Shown: positions 28,371 through 37,760, numbered from the stretch's first letter. The stretch: DNA of 64,000 nucleotides from Schaalia sp. ZJ405 (GCF_011038885.2 NZ_CP064952.1:1612001-1676000), one strand, 5' to 3'. Numbers and translations are program-made. Notes: generated by a model not told the origin, from the sequence alone.

Positions 28371-28757
28371 ATGTCCCTTATGCGTAGTGCTCTGAACGAA
28401 CCAACAGGACCGTCGGCTCCCAGTGGACCGGCAGGTCCGGCAACTCAGTCCTCCACGGGACTGCTGGAGCGTACCCAGGTTGAACAAGAGAAGAGCCCCG
28501 GTGACGGCGACCGTTTCGCACACTTTGTTCGCCGAGATAAAGCAGATAACGCCATGATCACCGGCCAACCCGTTGTTGCGCTGTGCGGCAAAGTATGGAT
28601 TCCCACGCGCGACGCATCCCGCTACCCGGTGTGTCCAACGTGTAAAGAACTCCGAGACTCAATGGGACGCAATGACCGTCACTGGCCGTTCTCGAATGGA
28701 TCGGGCGGTTCAGGTTCAGGCGACTCAGGTTCGGGATCTGGGGGCGCTGGCAAGTGA
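28371..28757 (+). CDS. DUF3039 domain protein
   Basis: The ATG at 28371 gives 128 aa (a second ATG at 28380 is possible). The middle shows the DUF3039 pattern: DRFAHFVRRDKADNAMITGQ then PVVALCGKVWIP and a CPTCKELRDSM zinc-knuckle-like pair with the preceding Cys. The C-terminus is a Gly/Ser repeat. The function is unknown; the gene is regularly followed, as here with a GTGA overlap, by a DEAD/DEAH helicase gene. Confidence 0.85.
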   Translation: MSLMRSALNEPTGPSAPSGPAGPATQSSTGLLERTQVEQEKSPGDGDRFAHFVRRDKADNAMITGQPVVALCGKVWIPTRDASRYPVCPTCKELRDSMGRNDRHWPFSNGSGGSGSGDSGSGSGGAGK

Positions 28758-30565
28758 CGAGCGCGCAGGATCGATCCTCCGGCCCTTCTCGCGCATCTCT
28801 TTCAGCAGCTCGGTCTCTCCCACCGGCTTTTCCCGCGCGGGCTCCTCGCGGTTCCGCCGACAGTCTGCGCGCATGGCAGGCGGCTGCCCTCACGCAGTAT
28901 CTGGCTGACTCTCCCAAGGACTTCCTTGCCGTTGCCACTCCGGGTGCGGGGAAAACCACGTTTGCTCTTCGGATCGCAGTGGAACTCATCGGCCAGGGCA
29001 TCGTTGAAAAAATCACCGTTGTGTGTCCGACGGAGCATCTCAAAGGACAGTGGGCAGACGCGGCGGCTCGGGTTGGGATCCACATCGACCCCGCTTTTTC
29101 TAACGCGCAGGGGCGCGCAGGCTCCCACTTCGACGGTGTGGCCGTCACCTACGCGCAGGTCGCCTCTCATCCGACGGTGCATTCTGCCCGAACACGGGCC
29201 TACCGGACCCTCGTCATCCTCGACGAAATCCACCACGCCGGAGATGCCCTGTCGTGGGGGGACGGTGTGCGCGAAGCCTTCGACGACGCCACGCGGCGGC
29301 TGGCTCTGACGGGAACCCCGTTCCGCTCTGACACCTCCCCGATTCCTTTTGTCCGCTACGTCGAGGACGCCTCCGGTATTCGGCGTTCACGCGCCGACTT
29401 CACCTACGGTTACGGCGATGCCCTACGCGATCACGTTGTCCGCCCCGTCCTCTTCATGTCCTATTCGGGGCAGATGGCGTGGCGCACAAAAGCCGGCGAT
29501 ACCGTCAGCGCCCGTCTAGGTGAGCCGCTGACGAAAGACATGATGAAGCAGGCGTGGCGCACCGCCCTCGACCCTCAAGGCGAATGGATTCCGGCGGTGC
29601 TGCGCGCCGCCGATCTGCGCCTCGACGAGGTCCGTCGTCAGATTCCCGATGCCGGAGGGCTCGTCATTGCATCCAATCAAGAGCAGGCGCGAGCATACGC
29701 GCGGCACCTGCGGATGATCACGGGAAAGCCGGCAACACTCGTCCTCTCCGACGACGCAGATGCCTCCGACCGTATCGACGAGTTTAGAGAAAACACTGAC
29801 AAGTGGATGGTTGCGGTCCGAATGGTCTCAGAGGGCGTTGACGTTCCGCGTCTTTCCGTGGGCGTGTATGCAACCAACACCTCGACCTCGTTGTTTTTCG
29901 CACAGGCCGTGGGACGTTTCGTCCGTGCCCGCCGACGCGGTGAAACAGCAACGGTTTTCATTCCTTCCGTCGTCCCCCTCCTTGATCTTGCGGGACAAAT
30001 GGAAGTCGAACGCGACCACGCCCTCGATCGGCCACAGTCCTTGGACGAGGATTCCCTGTGGAACCCCGAAGATGCTCTCATGCAGCAAGCCAACCGCGCA
30101 GACAAGGCATCGGATGACCTCACGGGACAGTTCGAGGTTCTCGGGGCGGATGCCGAATTCGACGGGGTTCTTTTTGACGGCGCCGCGTGGGGGACGGGGG
30201 CCGAGGTCGGATCCGAGGAAGAACAAGAATACCTGGGGATTCCCGGTCTTCTTGATGCTGAACAGGTGACGACGCTACTGCGTGCACGCCAAGCCGAACA
30301 GGTGGCGTCGCAGAAACGACGCACGAGCGCTCAGCGTCAACGCGAGGAGAACGCTGGCCTATCCCAGCATCGCCTCAGGGCTGCGAAGAGGAAAGAGCTT
30401 CAGCACCTGGTCTCCTCATGGGCTCGGCGCTCCGGTGATACTCACGCCGTGATCCACTCACAGCTGCGTCAGCGATGCGGAGGACCGGAAGTCGCTCAGG
30501 CAACAACCGAGCAGATTGACGCACGGATCGCTCTTTTGAGAGAGTGGTTTGTTGGACGGCGCTAA
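28754..30565 (+). CDS. DEAD/DEAH-box (superfamily 2) helicase
   Basis: A 603-aa protein starting at the GTG that overlaps the DUF3039 stop. Helicase motifs: I (AVATPGAGKTTFAL), Ia (VVCPTEHLKGQW), II (VILDEIHHAGD), III (LALTGTPFRSD), V (MVSEGVDVPRLSVGVYA) and VI (AQAVGRFVRARRRGE). It resembles the actinobacterial type-III-restriction-like or RadD-like helicases. The substrate is unknown; a role in nucleic-acid repair or RNA handling is inferred only. Confidence 0.88.
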   Translation: MTSAQDRSSGPSRASLSAARSLPPAFPARAPRGSADSLRAWQAAALTQYLADSPKDFLAVATPGAGKTTFALRIAVELIGQGIVEKITVVCPTEHLKGQWADAAARVGIHIDPAFSNAQGRAGSHFDGVAVTYAQVASHPTVHSARTRAYRTLVILDEIHHAGDALSWGDGVREAFDDATRRLALTGTPFRSDTSPIPFVRYVEDASGIRRSRADFTYGYGDALRDHVVRPVLFMSYSGQMAWRTKAGDTVSARLGEPLTKDMMKQAWRTALDPQGEWIPAVLRAADLRLDEVRRQIPDAGGLVIASNQEQARAYARHLRMITGKPATLVLSDDADASDRIDEFRENTDKWMVAVRMVSEGVDVPRLSVGVYATNTSTSLFFAQAVGRFVRARRRGETATVFIPSVVPLLDLAGQMEVERDHALDRPQSLDEDSLWNPEDALMQQANRADKASDDLTGQFEVLGADAEFDGVLFDGAAWGTGAEVGSEEEQEYLGIPGLLDAEQVTTLLRARQAEQVASQKRRTSAQRQREENAGLSQHRLRAAKRKELQHLVSSWARRSGDTHAVIHSQLRQRCGGPEVAQATTEQIDARIALLREWFVGRR

Positions 30566-30690
30566 AGCGCCAGTTCACCGCTGAATCTTTCACTTCAGCA
30601 TGCACCGGAGGTCGTTGTCATCGGGGTTTCTCCCGAATCGACTCGCGCGTCCTCTGTGAGCAAAAGAAAGTACATGGGCGCTGGGCGCCC

Positions 30691-30752
30691 CGCCGGCTGG
30701 ACGACCTGCCGGTCGTATCGCATGGGGACGGCCCCACGGACAGAAAGGGGCC
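30691..30752 (+). promoter_or_regulatory. Guanidine-II (mini-ykkC) riboswitch
   Basis: Two tandem hairpins with ACGR loops are present: CCGGCTGG-ACGA-CCTGCCGG (30693-30712) and TGGGG-ACGG-CCCCA (30723-30736). Twin hairpins with these loops define the mini-ykkC motif, which binds guanidinium. GGCCCC (30730-30735) can instead pair with GGGGCC (30747-30752), which includes the ribosome site AAAGGGG of the exporter gene. Ligand-stabilised hairpin 2 would therefore free translation initiation. The mechanism is inferred from the mutually exclusive pairings. Confidence 0.85.
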
Positions 30753-30756
30753 GACG

Positions 30757-31080
30757 ATGTCGTGGCTCATCCTCATTATTTCCGGAATGTTCGAGACGGT
30801 GTGGGCAAGTGCCCTCTCCCGCCTCGCCGAGCAGTTCCGGTGGTTTGACGTCCTCCTCTTCATCGCCGGCTCCGTTGTGTCCCTGGGTGGCCTGATGATT
30901 GCGATGAAAGATATTCCTGTCGGTACCGCATATGCTGCATGGGCGGGAACCGGGGCCGTAGTCACTGTCGGCTGGTCGATTCTCTCGGGAGCTGAATCAG
31001 CATCGCTGATCAAGGTCATCCTGGTGACGATCCTCGTTGGCTGCATCGTTGGCCTTCACCTCATCGACACGGGCCACTAG
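30757..31080 (+). CDS. sugE: Small multidrug resistance family guanidinium exporter
   Basis: The ATG at 30757 follows AAAGGGG at seven bases. The 107-aa protein has four membrane helices with the conserved Glu in helix 1 (ISGMFETVWASALSRL) and KDIPVGTAYAAWAGTGAVVT, the Gdx/SugE pattern of guanidinium/proton antiporters. The guanidine-II riboswitch directly upstream supports guanidinium export rather than broad drug efflux. Confidence 0.93.
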   Translation: MSWLILIISGMFETVWASALSRLAEQFRWFDVLLFIAGSVVSLGGLMIAMKDIPVGTAYAAWAGTGAVVTVGWSILSGAESASLIKVILVTILVGCIVGLHLIDTGH

Positions 31081-31140
31081 GACCGCTGTTTCATTGACGA
31101 GGACGAGTCCGCTCGCTCCCCTTCGCGGGGCGTCCCCCGG

Positions 31141-31914
31141 TCAGGCGTGTTCCTTGTCCCAGACCTCACGATAGAAATCACCGAGCGCCAACTGTGACGC
31201 CGCCGCTTCATCGAGAAGAACCATGACATCGGGATGCATTTGGAGAATCGATGCGGGCCAGCGGCCAGATACTCCGCCCTCGATCATCTGGGCGACGGCC
31301 TCGGCCTTACCCTGACCTGTGGCGATGAAAACATGCGCCCGGGATTCCATGATCGTTCCCAAACCTTGCGTCACGCAGTGAGTCGGTACGGCATCGATGT
31401 CGCCGTTAAAGAAGCGCGCATTGTCACGACGAGTCTGCTCCGTGAGGACTCCGACGTGTGTCCTCGACACCAGCGACCCTCCCGGTTCGTTGAAACCGAT
31501 GTGTCCGTCGGATCCGATGCCGAGCACCTGAATATCGATGCCACCGGCGTCGCGGATTGCCTGGTCGTAAGCTGCTGCCCCGGCGTTGAGATCATCTGCC
31601 CACCCATCGGGGCCGTGAGCTGCGCCTTCGGGCATATCCGTATGGTCAATGAGATTGCGGTGAATAAAGTTGGCGTAGCCTTCAACGTGGTCACGAGGCA
31701 GTCCAACATATTCGTCAAGGTTGAATGATTGCGCGTGTGCGAAAGAAATATCTCCGGCCTTGTGGCGGCGAATGAGTTCAGCGTACAGAGGCAGAGGCGA
31801 AGATCCCGTTGCTAAACCGAGAACAAAGTTCTCCTTGTTCCGATACACATCAACGATTCGCTGCGCACCGACGCGTGCGATTTCGTTGTCGTTGGAGAAG
31901 ATTCCGATCTGCAT
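31141..31914 (-). CDS. nagB: Glucosamine-6-phosphate deaminase
   Basis: The ATG at 31914 is preceded by AGGAGG at eight bases; the longer open frame upstream is not used. The 257-aa product starts MQIGIFSNDNEIARVGAQ and shows LGLATGSSPLPLYAELIRRH, SFNLDEYVGLPRDHVEGY, GIGSDGHIGFNEPG and the catalytic Asp/His/Glu set typical of NagB. It converts glucosamine-6-P to fructose-6-P and ammonia. It stands alone, convergent with sugE; nagA is not in the window. Confidence 0.95.
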   Translation of the reverse strand: MQIGIFSNDNEIARVGAQRIVDVYRNKENFVLGLATGSSPLPLYAELIRRHKAGDISFAHAQSFNLDEYVGLPRDHVEGYANFIHRNLIDHTDMPEGAAHGPDGWADDLNAGAAAYDQAIRDAGGIDIQVLGIGSDGHIGFNEPGGSLVSRTHVGVLTEQTRRDNARFFNGDIDAVPTHCVTQGLGTIMESRAHVFIATGQGKAEAVAQMIEGGVSGRWPASILQMHPDVMVLLDEAAASQLALGDFYREVWDKEHA

Positions 31915-32142
31915 GGGCGAGCCTCCTACTTGTCTGATCAGCGCCAATGCGATCATACGGGGCACGAGGGAGAACCTCGCCCCTCATCCACGCGTTTCGG
32001 TTTTCTTGAAAATTGTTTATCTTCGTTGGCGTATCACCGGTAAGAAAACCCCCGGCCGAGAACGCACCGGGAAAATCGCGCTCGTCCTCGTTCCCCCACA
32101 CATGGTGACCACCCGGCCAACTCACCCACCGGGACAAAACAC

Positions 32143-32176
32143 AAGAGCTGGGGAACCCGAAGATTCCCCAGCTCTT
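32143..32176 (-). terminator. Terminator of the HU gene
   Basis: Thirteen-base perfect arms (AAGAGCTGGGGAA and complement), an eight-base loop, and GTGTTTTG after the stem on the minus strand form a good intrinsic terminator 37 bases past the HU stop. Confidence 0.85.
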
Positions 32177-32212
32177 ATATCAGAGCGGATTCATTACTGA
32201 ATCACGGCATCG

Positions 32213-32494
32213 TCACTTAGCGACAGCCTTCTTCAGGTTCGAACCAGCCGACAGCTTGACGCCGTAGCCAGCCGGGATCTGAATCTCTTCGCCGGTGCGA
32301 GGATTACGACCGGTACGGGCGGCGCGCTCAACACGCTCCACGGACAGCAAACCGGTGACCTTCACGGCCTCACCCTTCGCGAGGGATTCAACCAGGACAT
32401 CCTGGAATGCGCCCAGAGCAGCGTCAGCCTGCACCTTGGTCAGGTCGGTACGGTCAGCAATCTGAGCAACGAGCTCGGTGCGATTCACGGACAT
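32213..32494 (-). CDS. hup: HU-family DNA-binding protein
   Basis: A 93-aa nucleoid protein, MSVNRTELVAQIADRTDLTK, with the HU signature around residues 46-65 (LSVERVERAARTGRNPRTGE). It lacks the long Lys/Ala-rich C-terminal tail found in many actinobacterial HupB proteins, so it is a short, Escherichia-like HU. It has its own strong terminator. Confidence 0.95.
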   Translation of the reverse strand: MSVNRTELVAQIADRTDLTKVQADAALGAFQDVLVESLAKGEAVKVTGLLSVERVERAARTGRNPRTGEEIQIPAGYGVKLSAGSNLKKAVAK

Positions 32495-32628
32495 TGAGGA
32501 ACCTCTTCCTATCGATCTCAGGGACCTATATAACGGTCACTAGAAAACATTACGGATAAATAGCGGATTTGTCAGATCAAGCGCGGTATTTCAACGAAAA
32601 TATGAGATTATGCGACTTTTTTCGACAC

Positions 32629-32662
32629 ATTGTGCCCTCCATCGAGTGACGGAGGGCACAAT
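32629..32662 (-). terminator. Stem-loop at end of sugar ABC operon
   Basis: Twelve-base perfect arms (ATTGTGCCCTCC and complement) with a ten-base loop lie nine bases after the last permease stop. No T-run follows on the minus strand. Confidence 0.7.
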
Positions 32663-32670
32663 CATGTCGA

Positions 32671-33738
32671 TCAGGCCTTCTCCGGTTCCTGGGCTGACGC
32701 CTGGTGACCACCTTTGGCCCTTCGCATTTCAGCAAAGAAAATGATCAGACGCTGGATCACAACGAAGAGCAGCAGCATCAGACCGGTGATGATCGTCGTC
32801 GCAGCCGGAGGAATACGTCCATCACGCGTAATAATGAGCGCAGTCGTTGCAAAGACCAGAGTTCCAACAATCGAACCGAGGATATAGCCGGCACCGCCGG
32901 TGATGATCGTGCCACCAATGACGGCTGCGGCGATGGCGTTGAGTTCCCACCCTTGACCGAGGATATTCTGCCCCTTGCCCACCGCTGCGACGTAGACAAC
33001 CGAGGCGATCCCCGAGAAAGTTCCTGAAATCAGGAAAATCGCCGTCAACGACCGACCCGCGGGCAGACCCATAAGACGTGCCGAGTCTTTACCGGGGGCA
33101 CCCATCGCGTAGATTGTCCGGCCGGTGCGCGTGCGATGCATGATGAAGTAGGCAACGAGGACGACGACCACCGCGATGAGCAGACCGACCGACACCTCAA
33201 GGTCATTGCGTTTCGGCCCATCGATGAGCTTGAACGTTGAGCCCAACATCCGCAGATTGTTGTCCTTGTCCAAAACGATGGGCTTCGATGAGATCATGGC
33301 CGCAATACCCTGTCCCAAGTACATCGTCGCAAGAGTCGCAATGAACGGCTGCATATCAAAGTAGCGCACGAGGACACCCGAGATCGCTCCCATGACCGTG
33401 CCGATGAGGATCATGACAACAACAACGATGAACCACGGAACGCCGGCATTGGCGAGGGTGCAGCCCACGACCGAGCTCAGAGCGATGACCGCGCCAACAG
33501 AGAGGTCGATGCCGCCGATGAGAATCGGGACGGTCATGGCAACCGCAAGAATAATCAGATAGGCGTTGTCGTTAAACAGCGTGGAGATCGTGTTCAACCG
33601 GAAGAACTTCCCGTAGGCCAGCTGCCCGACAACGAAGAGAATGAGCAGAACAAGGATCGCGACGTAACTGGGCAGCTTGTTAAGGTCACGCGTAAGCCAC
33701 GCGTTGAAGCCACCATTCTTTTGTGTTGCAGAACTCAT
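32671..33738 (-). CDS. Sugar ABC transporter permease (YjfF-like)
   Basis: The ATG at 33738 overlaps the previous permease stop and follows AAGGAGG. The 355-aa protein has 8-10 membrane segments and the RbsC/YjfF-family blocks MTVPILIGGIDLSVGAVIAL and AIAAAVIGGTIITGGAGYIL. It is the last gene of the four-gene transporter set and probably pairs with the preceding permease as a heterodimer, as YtfT-YjfF do. Confidence 0.9.
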   Translation of the reverse strand: MSSATQKNGGFNAWLTRDLNKLPSYVAILVLLILFVVGQLAYGKFFRLNTISTLFNDNAYLIILAVAMTVPILIGGIDLSVGAVIALSSVVGCTLANAGVPWFIVVVVMILIGTVMGAISGVLVRYFDMQPFIATLATMYLGQGIAAMISSKPIVLDKDNNLRMLGSTFKLIDGPKRNDLEVSVGLLIAVVVVLVAYFIMHRTRTGRTIYAMGAPGKDSARLMGLPAGRSLTAIFLISGTFSGIASVVYVAAVGKGQNILGQGWELNAIAAAVIGGTIITGGAGYILGSIVGTLVFATTALIITRDGRIPPAATTIITGLMLLLFVVIQRLIIFFAEMRRAKGGHQASAQEPEKA

Positions 33739-34823
33739 GCTGACGCACCCTCCTTCGCAGGCGTAACAGTGGAGCCGGCTGACACGGTCGGCGTCTTCTT
33801 CTGTCTCTTCGTGGTGAGCTTGGCGAAAAGACTGGACTGAAGAACACACACGGCAATAACAATGACCGCCTTAAATGCGGGTGTCGCGGCGTTGGGGATG
33901 CCGAGCCAGACGATCGTCTTTTCGAGCATCGGAATGATCAGCGCACCCAGGTAGGTCCCCAGGAGAGAGAAACGTCCACCAAGCAGCGACGTTCCACCGA
34001 TCACAACGGCGAGGATCGCGTCCATCTCGTAGCTCATACCGGTGTTGGCCGGTTCGACACGCATGACGTTACCGACCGAGAACGCGCCGGCCATCGCAGC
34101 AAGTGCCGCTGAGATGATGTAGACAACGAATTGGATTTTCTTCGGATCAATGCCGGCCATGCGCGATGCCACGGGGTTGAGTCCCACGGCTTCGATCTCG
34201 AGGCCAAGTGCAGTTTTCCTCATAAGAAGGGCAACGAGGACCACGATGACAGTTGCCACAATCCACGCCATCGGAAGTCCAAGCAGCGAGCCGGTGGCAA
34301 GGTTGTGAAAGGCTTCGTTTTCAGCCGCGAGGTTTTGCCCATCGGTGATGACCTTGGCAATCCCTCGACCGGCGAGCATCATGATCAGCGTCGTCACGAA
34401 GGGTTGAAGACCGATGTAGGCCACGAGAGCGCCGTTCCAGGCGCCGATGAGCGCGCAAACGGCAATCGCCGCGGCCAGAGCAAGGATCGCCGATCCAACG
34501 CTTCCATCGCCAGTGGACATCACCGTCATCACAACGGTTCCCGACACTGCCATGACCGCACCCACGGAGAGGTCGATGCCTGCCGTGGCGATAACGAATG
34601 TCATGCCCACGGCGATCATGAGGTAGGGAGCCGAGTTGCGCAAAACGTCAATGAGGGGGCCGTTGAGTCCGCCGTGAGAGAATCCAATCTTCAGGAAAGC
34701 CGGGTCCTTGATCGCACACACAGCAATCAATAAGACGATAGCGACAACGGTCCACAGGATCCGGGGATCAAGGCCCGAGAGGAAGGACTTTTTTGTCTTG
34801 GCGGTTATGCCTTTGGTGCTCAC
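33735..34823 (-). CDS. Sugar ABC transporter permease (YtfT-like)
   Basis: A 362-aa membrane protein of the ribose/galactose/arabinose permease family, with MTFVIATAGIDLSVGAVMAV, GIAKVITDGQN and MDAILAVVIGGTSLLGGRFS. Its start overlaps the ATPase stop (ATGA-type coupling), so ATPase and both permeases are translated as one unit. Confidence 0.9.
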   Translation of the reverse strand: MSTKGITAKTKKSFLSGLDPRILWTVVAIVLLIAVCAIKDPAFLKIGFSHGGLNGPLIDVLRNSAPYLMIAVGMTFVIATAGIDLSVGAVMAVSGTVVMTVMSTGDGSVGSAILALAAAIAVCALIGAWNGALVAYIGLQPFVTTLIMMLAGRGIAKVITDGQNLAAENEAFHNLATGSLLGLPMAWIVATVIVVLVALLMRKTALGLEIEAVGLNPVASRMAGIDPKKIQFVVYIISAALAAMAGAFSVGNVMRVEPANTGMSYEMDAILAVVIGGTSLLGGRFSLLGTYLGALIIPMLEKTIVWLGIPNAATPAFKAVIVIAVCVLQSSLFAKLTTKRQKKTPTVSAGSTVTPAKEGASA

Positions 34824-36418
34824 GCCTGAACGCCTCCTTCGGCGATGATGCCCACGATGTCTTTCTGAGTGAGCGTTCCGTCATTTTCGATGAATGCCGC
34901 CTGCTGGCGGTCACGCATCACGACGATGCGGTTGGAAATTCGCAGGACTTCATCCATTTCAGATGAAACGAAGATGATCGACATTCCGTCCTGGGCCAGC
35001 TCAAAAACGAGCTTCATAATCTCCGACTTTGCGGAAACGTCGATGCCTCGGGTCGGTTCATCAAGCATGAGAACCTTGGGGGCGGTGGCAAGCCAGCGCG
35101 CCAGCAGGACTTTCTGCTGGTTACCGCCCGATAGCGAACCCACAGGAGTCTCACCCGAGGGAGTCTTGATCCCGAGTTTTTCGATGTAGTGGTTGCAGAT
35201 CTCTTCTTGCTCGGCCTGAGGGATTCGGCGTGCCCATCCACGCATCGCCTGAAGCGACACCATGATGTTTTCGCGCACGGAGAGCGCCGCGATAATGCCT
35301 TCGTCACGACGATTCTCCGTGGAGTAGGCAACACCGTTCTTCAGTGACCGCAGTGGGCCGCTGATTGAGAGGGGGTCACCTTTGAGGGTCACTTCACCAG
35401 AATCGGGGCGATCAGCCCCAAAGATCAGGCGGACAGATTCGGTGCGTCCCGAACCGAGCAGGCCTGCGAACCCAAGGACTTCTCCTTCGCGCACATCGAA
35501 GGAGCCAGCCTGAACAGACCCGATCTTCCCGACGTTGTTTGCAGCCAACTGAATCGCAGCGTCGGCAGGAATGTCCGGACGCTGTGATTGGATCGAATCG
35601 AGGTTCGACAGGTCCTGCCCGATCATCATGGACACCATGACGTTACGGGGGAGATTTTCAGTGAGGTCTTCTCCGATGAGCGTGCCATTTCGTAAAACGG
35701 TGATGCGATCGGAGATCTCATAGACCTGGTCAAGGAAGTGTGAAACGAAGAGGATCGCGACACCCTGGTCGCGTAGGCGGCGAATAATTGCGAAAAGTTG
35801 AGCGACCTCATTGACGTCCAGCGACGAGGTCGGTTCGTCAAGGATCAGGACTTTTGCGTGAACAACTGTGGCTCGGGCAATCGCCACGAGCTGCTGAACA
35901 GCAATGGAGACACTTGACAGAGGGGCGCGCGTGTCAAGATATTCGAGGCCGACTTGCTTGAGTGCCTCGGTTGCGCGTGCGTGCGTGTCTTTCCAGTTGA
36001 TGCCGAAAATTCCTGTCGACTCATGCCCGAGCATGAGGTTTTCTCCGATCGACAGGTTGGTGCAGAGGTTGACTTCCTGGTAGACGGTGGCGATACCGGC
36101 GGCTTCAGCTTCAGCGGTTCCAGTGAAGCGTACTTTCTTGCCAGCAACGAAAATTTTGCCTCCGTCGATGCGATACACACCGGTCAACGCTTTGATGAGT
36201 GTTGACTTTCCAGCGCCGTTCTCACCCATGATTGCGTGGACTTCACCCGGGAACAGGCGGAAATCAACGTTGTCGAGGGCCTTAACGCCGGGAAACTCAA
36301 TGGAGATGCCTTTCATCTCCACAATTGGGGTGCCACTCGTCCCCTGCGGTTCTTGATCCACTTCTCTCACGTCCTTGTTTGAGGATGGGCCCGCATCCTC
36401 GCGGGCACTGTGACGCAC
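34820..36418 (-). CDS. Sugar ABC transporter ATPase (YtfR/AraG-like)
   Basis: A 532-aa protein with two ABC domains, as in RbsA/AraG/YtfR. Domain 1 has Walker A GENGAGKSTLIKAL, signature SVSIAVQQLVAIARA and Walker B VLILDEPTSSLDV. Domain 2 has a degenerate P-loop GLLGSGRTESVRL, signature LSGGNQQKVLLARW and VLMLDEPTRGIDV. The degenerate second P-loop is normal for the family. The start is a GTG at 36418. A 16-bp stem separates it from the binding-protein gene upstream. Confidence 0.93.
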   Translation of the reverse strand: MRHSAREDAGPSSNKDVREVDQEPQGTSGTPIVEMKGISIEFPGVKALDNVDFRLFPGEVHAIMGENGAGKSTLIKALTGVYRIDGGKIFVAGKKVRFTGTAEAEAAGIATVYQEVNLCTNLSIGENLMLGHESTGIFGINWKDTHARATEALKQVGLEYLDTRAPLSSVSIAVQQLVAIARATVVHAKVLILDEPTSSLDVNEVAQLFAIIRRLRDQGVAILFVSHFLDQVYEISDRITVLRNGTLIGEDLTENLPRNVMVSMMIGQDLSNLDSIQSQRPDIPADAAIQLAANNVGKIGSVQAGSFDVREGEVLGFAGLLGSGRTESVRLIFGADRPDSGEVTLKGDPLSISGPLRSLKNGVAYSTENRRDEGIIAALSVRENIMVSLQAMRGWARRIPQAEQEEICNHYIEKLGIKTPSGETPVGSLSGGNQQKVLLARWLATAPKVLMLDEPTRGIDVSAKSEIMKLVFELAQDGMSIIFVSSEMDEVLRISNRIVVMRDRQQAAFIENDGTLTQKDIVGIIAEGGVQA

Positions 36419-36427
36419 ATGAACACC

Positions 36428-36462
36428 TCAGGGGTGGGAGGGGGATCCCCTCCCACCCCTGA
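36428..36462 (-). terminator. 16-bp stem between binding protein and ATPase genes
   Basis: The two 16-base arms (36428-36443 and 36447-36462) are perfectly complementary with a three-base loop, making an extremely stable hairpin. Its position suggests it protects the binding-protein mRNA 3' end or partly stops transcription, so that the binding protein is made in excess. Confidence 0.75.
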
Positions 36463-36560
36463 CGCTATTCGTCTGTCCCTCGTGGTAATGAGGGAGGCGC
36501 CATCATGTGGGGCCGACTCACCTGTCGGTCCGATGGTGCTACTTCAAGCGATCGTTGAGA

Positions 36561-37577
36561 TCAGTACGAACGCGCGTCGATCACGTCCTGTGTGATCGTC
36601 GAATCGAAGGACTGGGACGGAACGACGATGTTCTTCTCAACCTTTTCACCGCTCGTCAGAGCCTTAACGGCGTCAACAGCCTGCTGACCGAAGATCGGGT
36701 TGTACTCGATGACGTAGGAGAGCTTGCCAGACAGGAGAGCTTCAAGAGCCGGACGTGTACCGTCGATGGTGATGATCTGAACGCCGTCAGCACCGGTGGT
36801 CAGGCCCTTAGCTTCAACAGCCTGAGCCGCCCCAAGGCCCATCTCATCGTTCTGCGCGAAGATCACCTTGATGTCGTTGTTGTACTTGTCAAGAAGGCCT
36901 TCGGTTACCGTCTTGCCTTCTTCGGTGGACCAGTTCGCGGACTGGTGCTCAAGCACCTCGATCTTAGAGCCCTTGATTGCGTCTTCCCAGCCCTCGTTAC
37001 GCTCGTTGACAACGGAGAGGCCAGCCGGTCCTTCAAGAACGATAGCCTTCGCGCCATCCGGGTTGGACTTGATGGCCCATTCACCGGCAGCCTTGCCTGC
37101 CTCAACGTTCGACGGTCCGATGTGGGTTGAGTACAGCGACTCGTCGTTGGGCTCGATGCCACGGTCAAGCAGGATGACCGGAATCTCGGCTTCCTGAGCC
37201 TTCTTCAGGGACTCTTCCCAGCCGGTTGCCTCGGTGGCAGACAGCAGGATCGCGTCAACTTCTTCATTAACAAAGGAGTTGAAAGCTTCGAGCTGCTTTT
37301 GCTGGTCGTTGTTCTGGGTCGGCGAATACTTCAGAGTGATGCCAGCCTTCTTGAACGCATCCTGAATGTCATTCTCGTTCGCCGTGCGGAAACCACCCTC
37401 GGGGCCAACGGCAACGAAGCCAACGGTGATATCCGACGATCCCGTGGAATCAGATGCATCGGAATCGGTCGATGCATCTGTGTCACCGTTTCCTCCACCG
37501 CATGCGGCGAGGGAGAACATGGCGACTCCGGTGAAAGCGGCGATAGCCGCGCGACGGAAGTTCTTACGAATCGACAT
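36561..37577 (-). CDS. Sugar-binding lipoprotein of ABC transporter (YtfQ-like)
   Basis: The ATG at 37577 has AGGAGG five bases upstream. The 338-aa precursor has a lipoprotein signal with lipobox SLAACGGG, then a periplasmic-binding-protein type 1 domain: ITVGFVAVGPEGGFRTANEN, NEEVDAILLSATEATGWE, IPVILLDRGIEPND, VIFAQNDEMGLGAAQAV. This class binds pentoses or hexoses; the location beside araA and araD suggests L-arabinose or arabinose oligomers. It has its own LacI-type operator upstream. Confidence 0.9.
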   Translation of the reverse strand: MSIRKNFRRAAIAAFTGVAMFSLAACGGGNGDTDASTDSDASDSTGSSDITVGFVAVGPEGGFRTANENDIQDAFKKAGITLKYSPTQNNDQQKQLEAFNSFVNEEVDAILLSATEATGWEESLKKAQEAEIPVILLDRGIEPNDESLYSTHIGPSNVEAGKAAGEWAIKSNPDGAKAIVLEGPAGLSVVNERNEGWEDAIKGSKIEVLEHQSANWSTEEGKTVTEGLLDKYNNDIKVIFAQNDEMGLGAAQAVEAKGLTTGADGVQIITIDGTRPALEALLSGKLSYVIEYNPIFGQQAVDAVKALTSGEKVEKNIVVPSQSFDSTITQDVIDARSY

Positions 37578-37656
37578 TCGTTCCTCCTTGAACTTGTCTG
37601 GCTTCTGCCAGGGTTGATGGGTCGTGCAACATTGGCGCCGCACTTCCTCGATTCCA

Positions 37657-37670
37657 TGTTAACGCTAACA
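37657..37670. promoter_or_regulatory. LacI-type operator upstream of binding-protein gene
   Basis: The 14-mer TGTTAACGCTAACA has five-base inverted arms (TGTTA/TAACA). An almost identical site precedes araD at 40129-40142. It lies 80 bases before the start codon. Confidence 0.75.
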
Positions 37671-37722
37671 CGTTGAAATGGGAATTTCTGATTGTCACGA
37701 TTGAGCAACAATTGTGGGTGAT

Positions 37723-37753
37723 GCTGGCGGGCACCACCTAGATGCCCGCCAGC
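37723..37753 (-). terminator. Stem-loop after araA
   Basis: Eleven-base perfect arms (GCTGGCGGGCA and complement) and a nine-base loop lie eight bases after the araA stop. It separates the catabolic genes from the transporter genes. Confidence 0.75.
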
Positions 37754-37760
37754 GCGTCAA

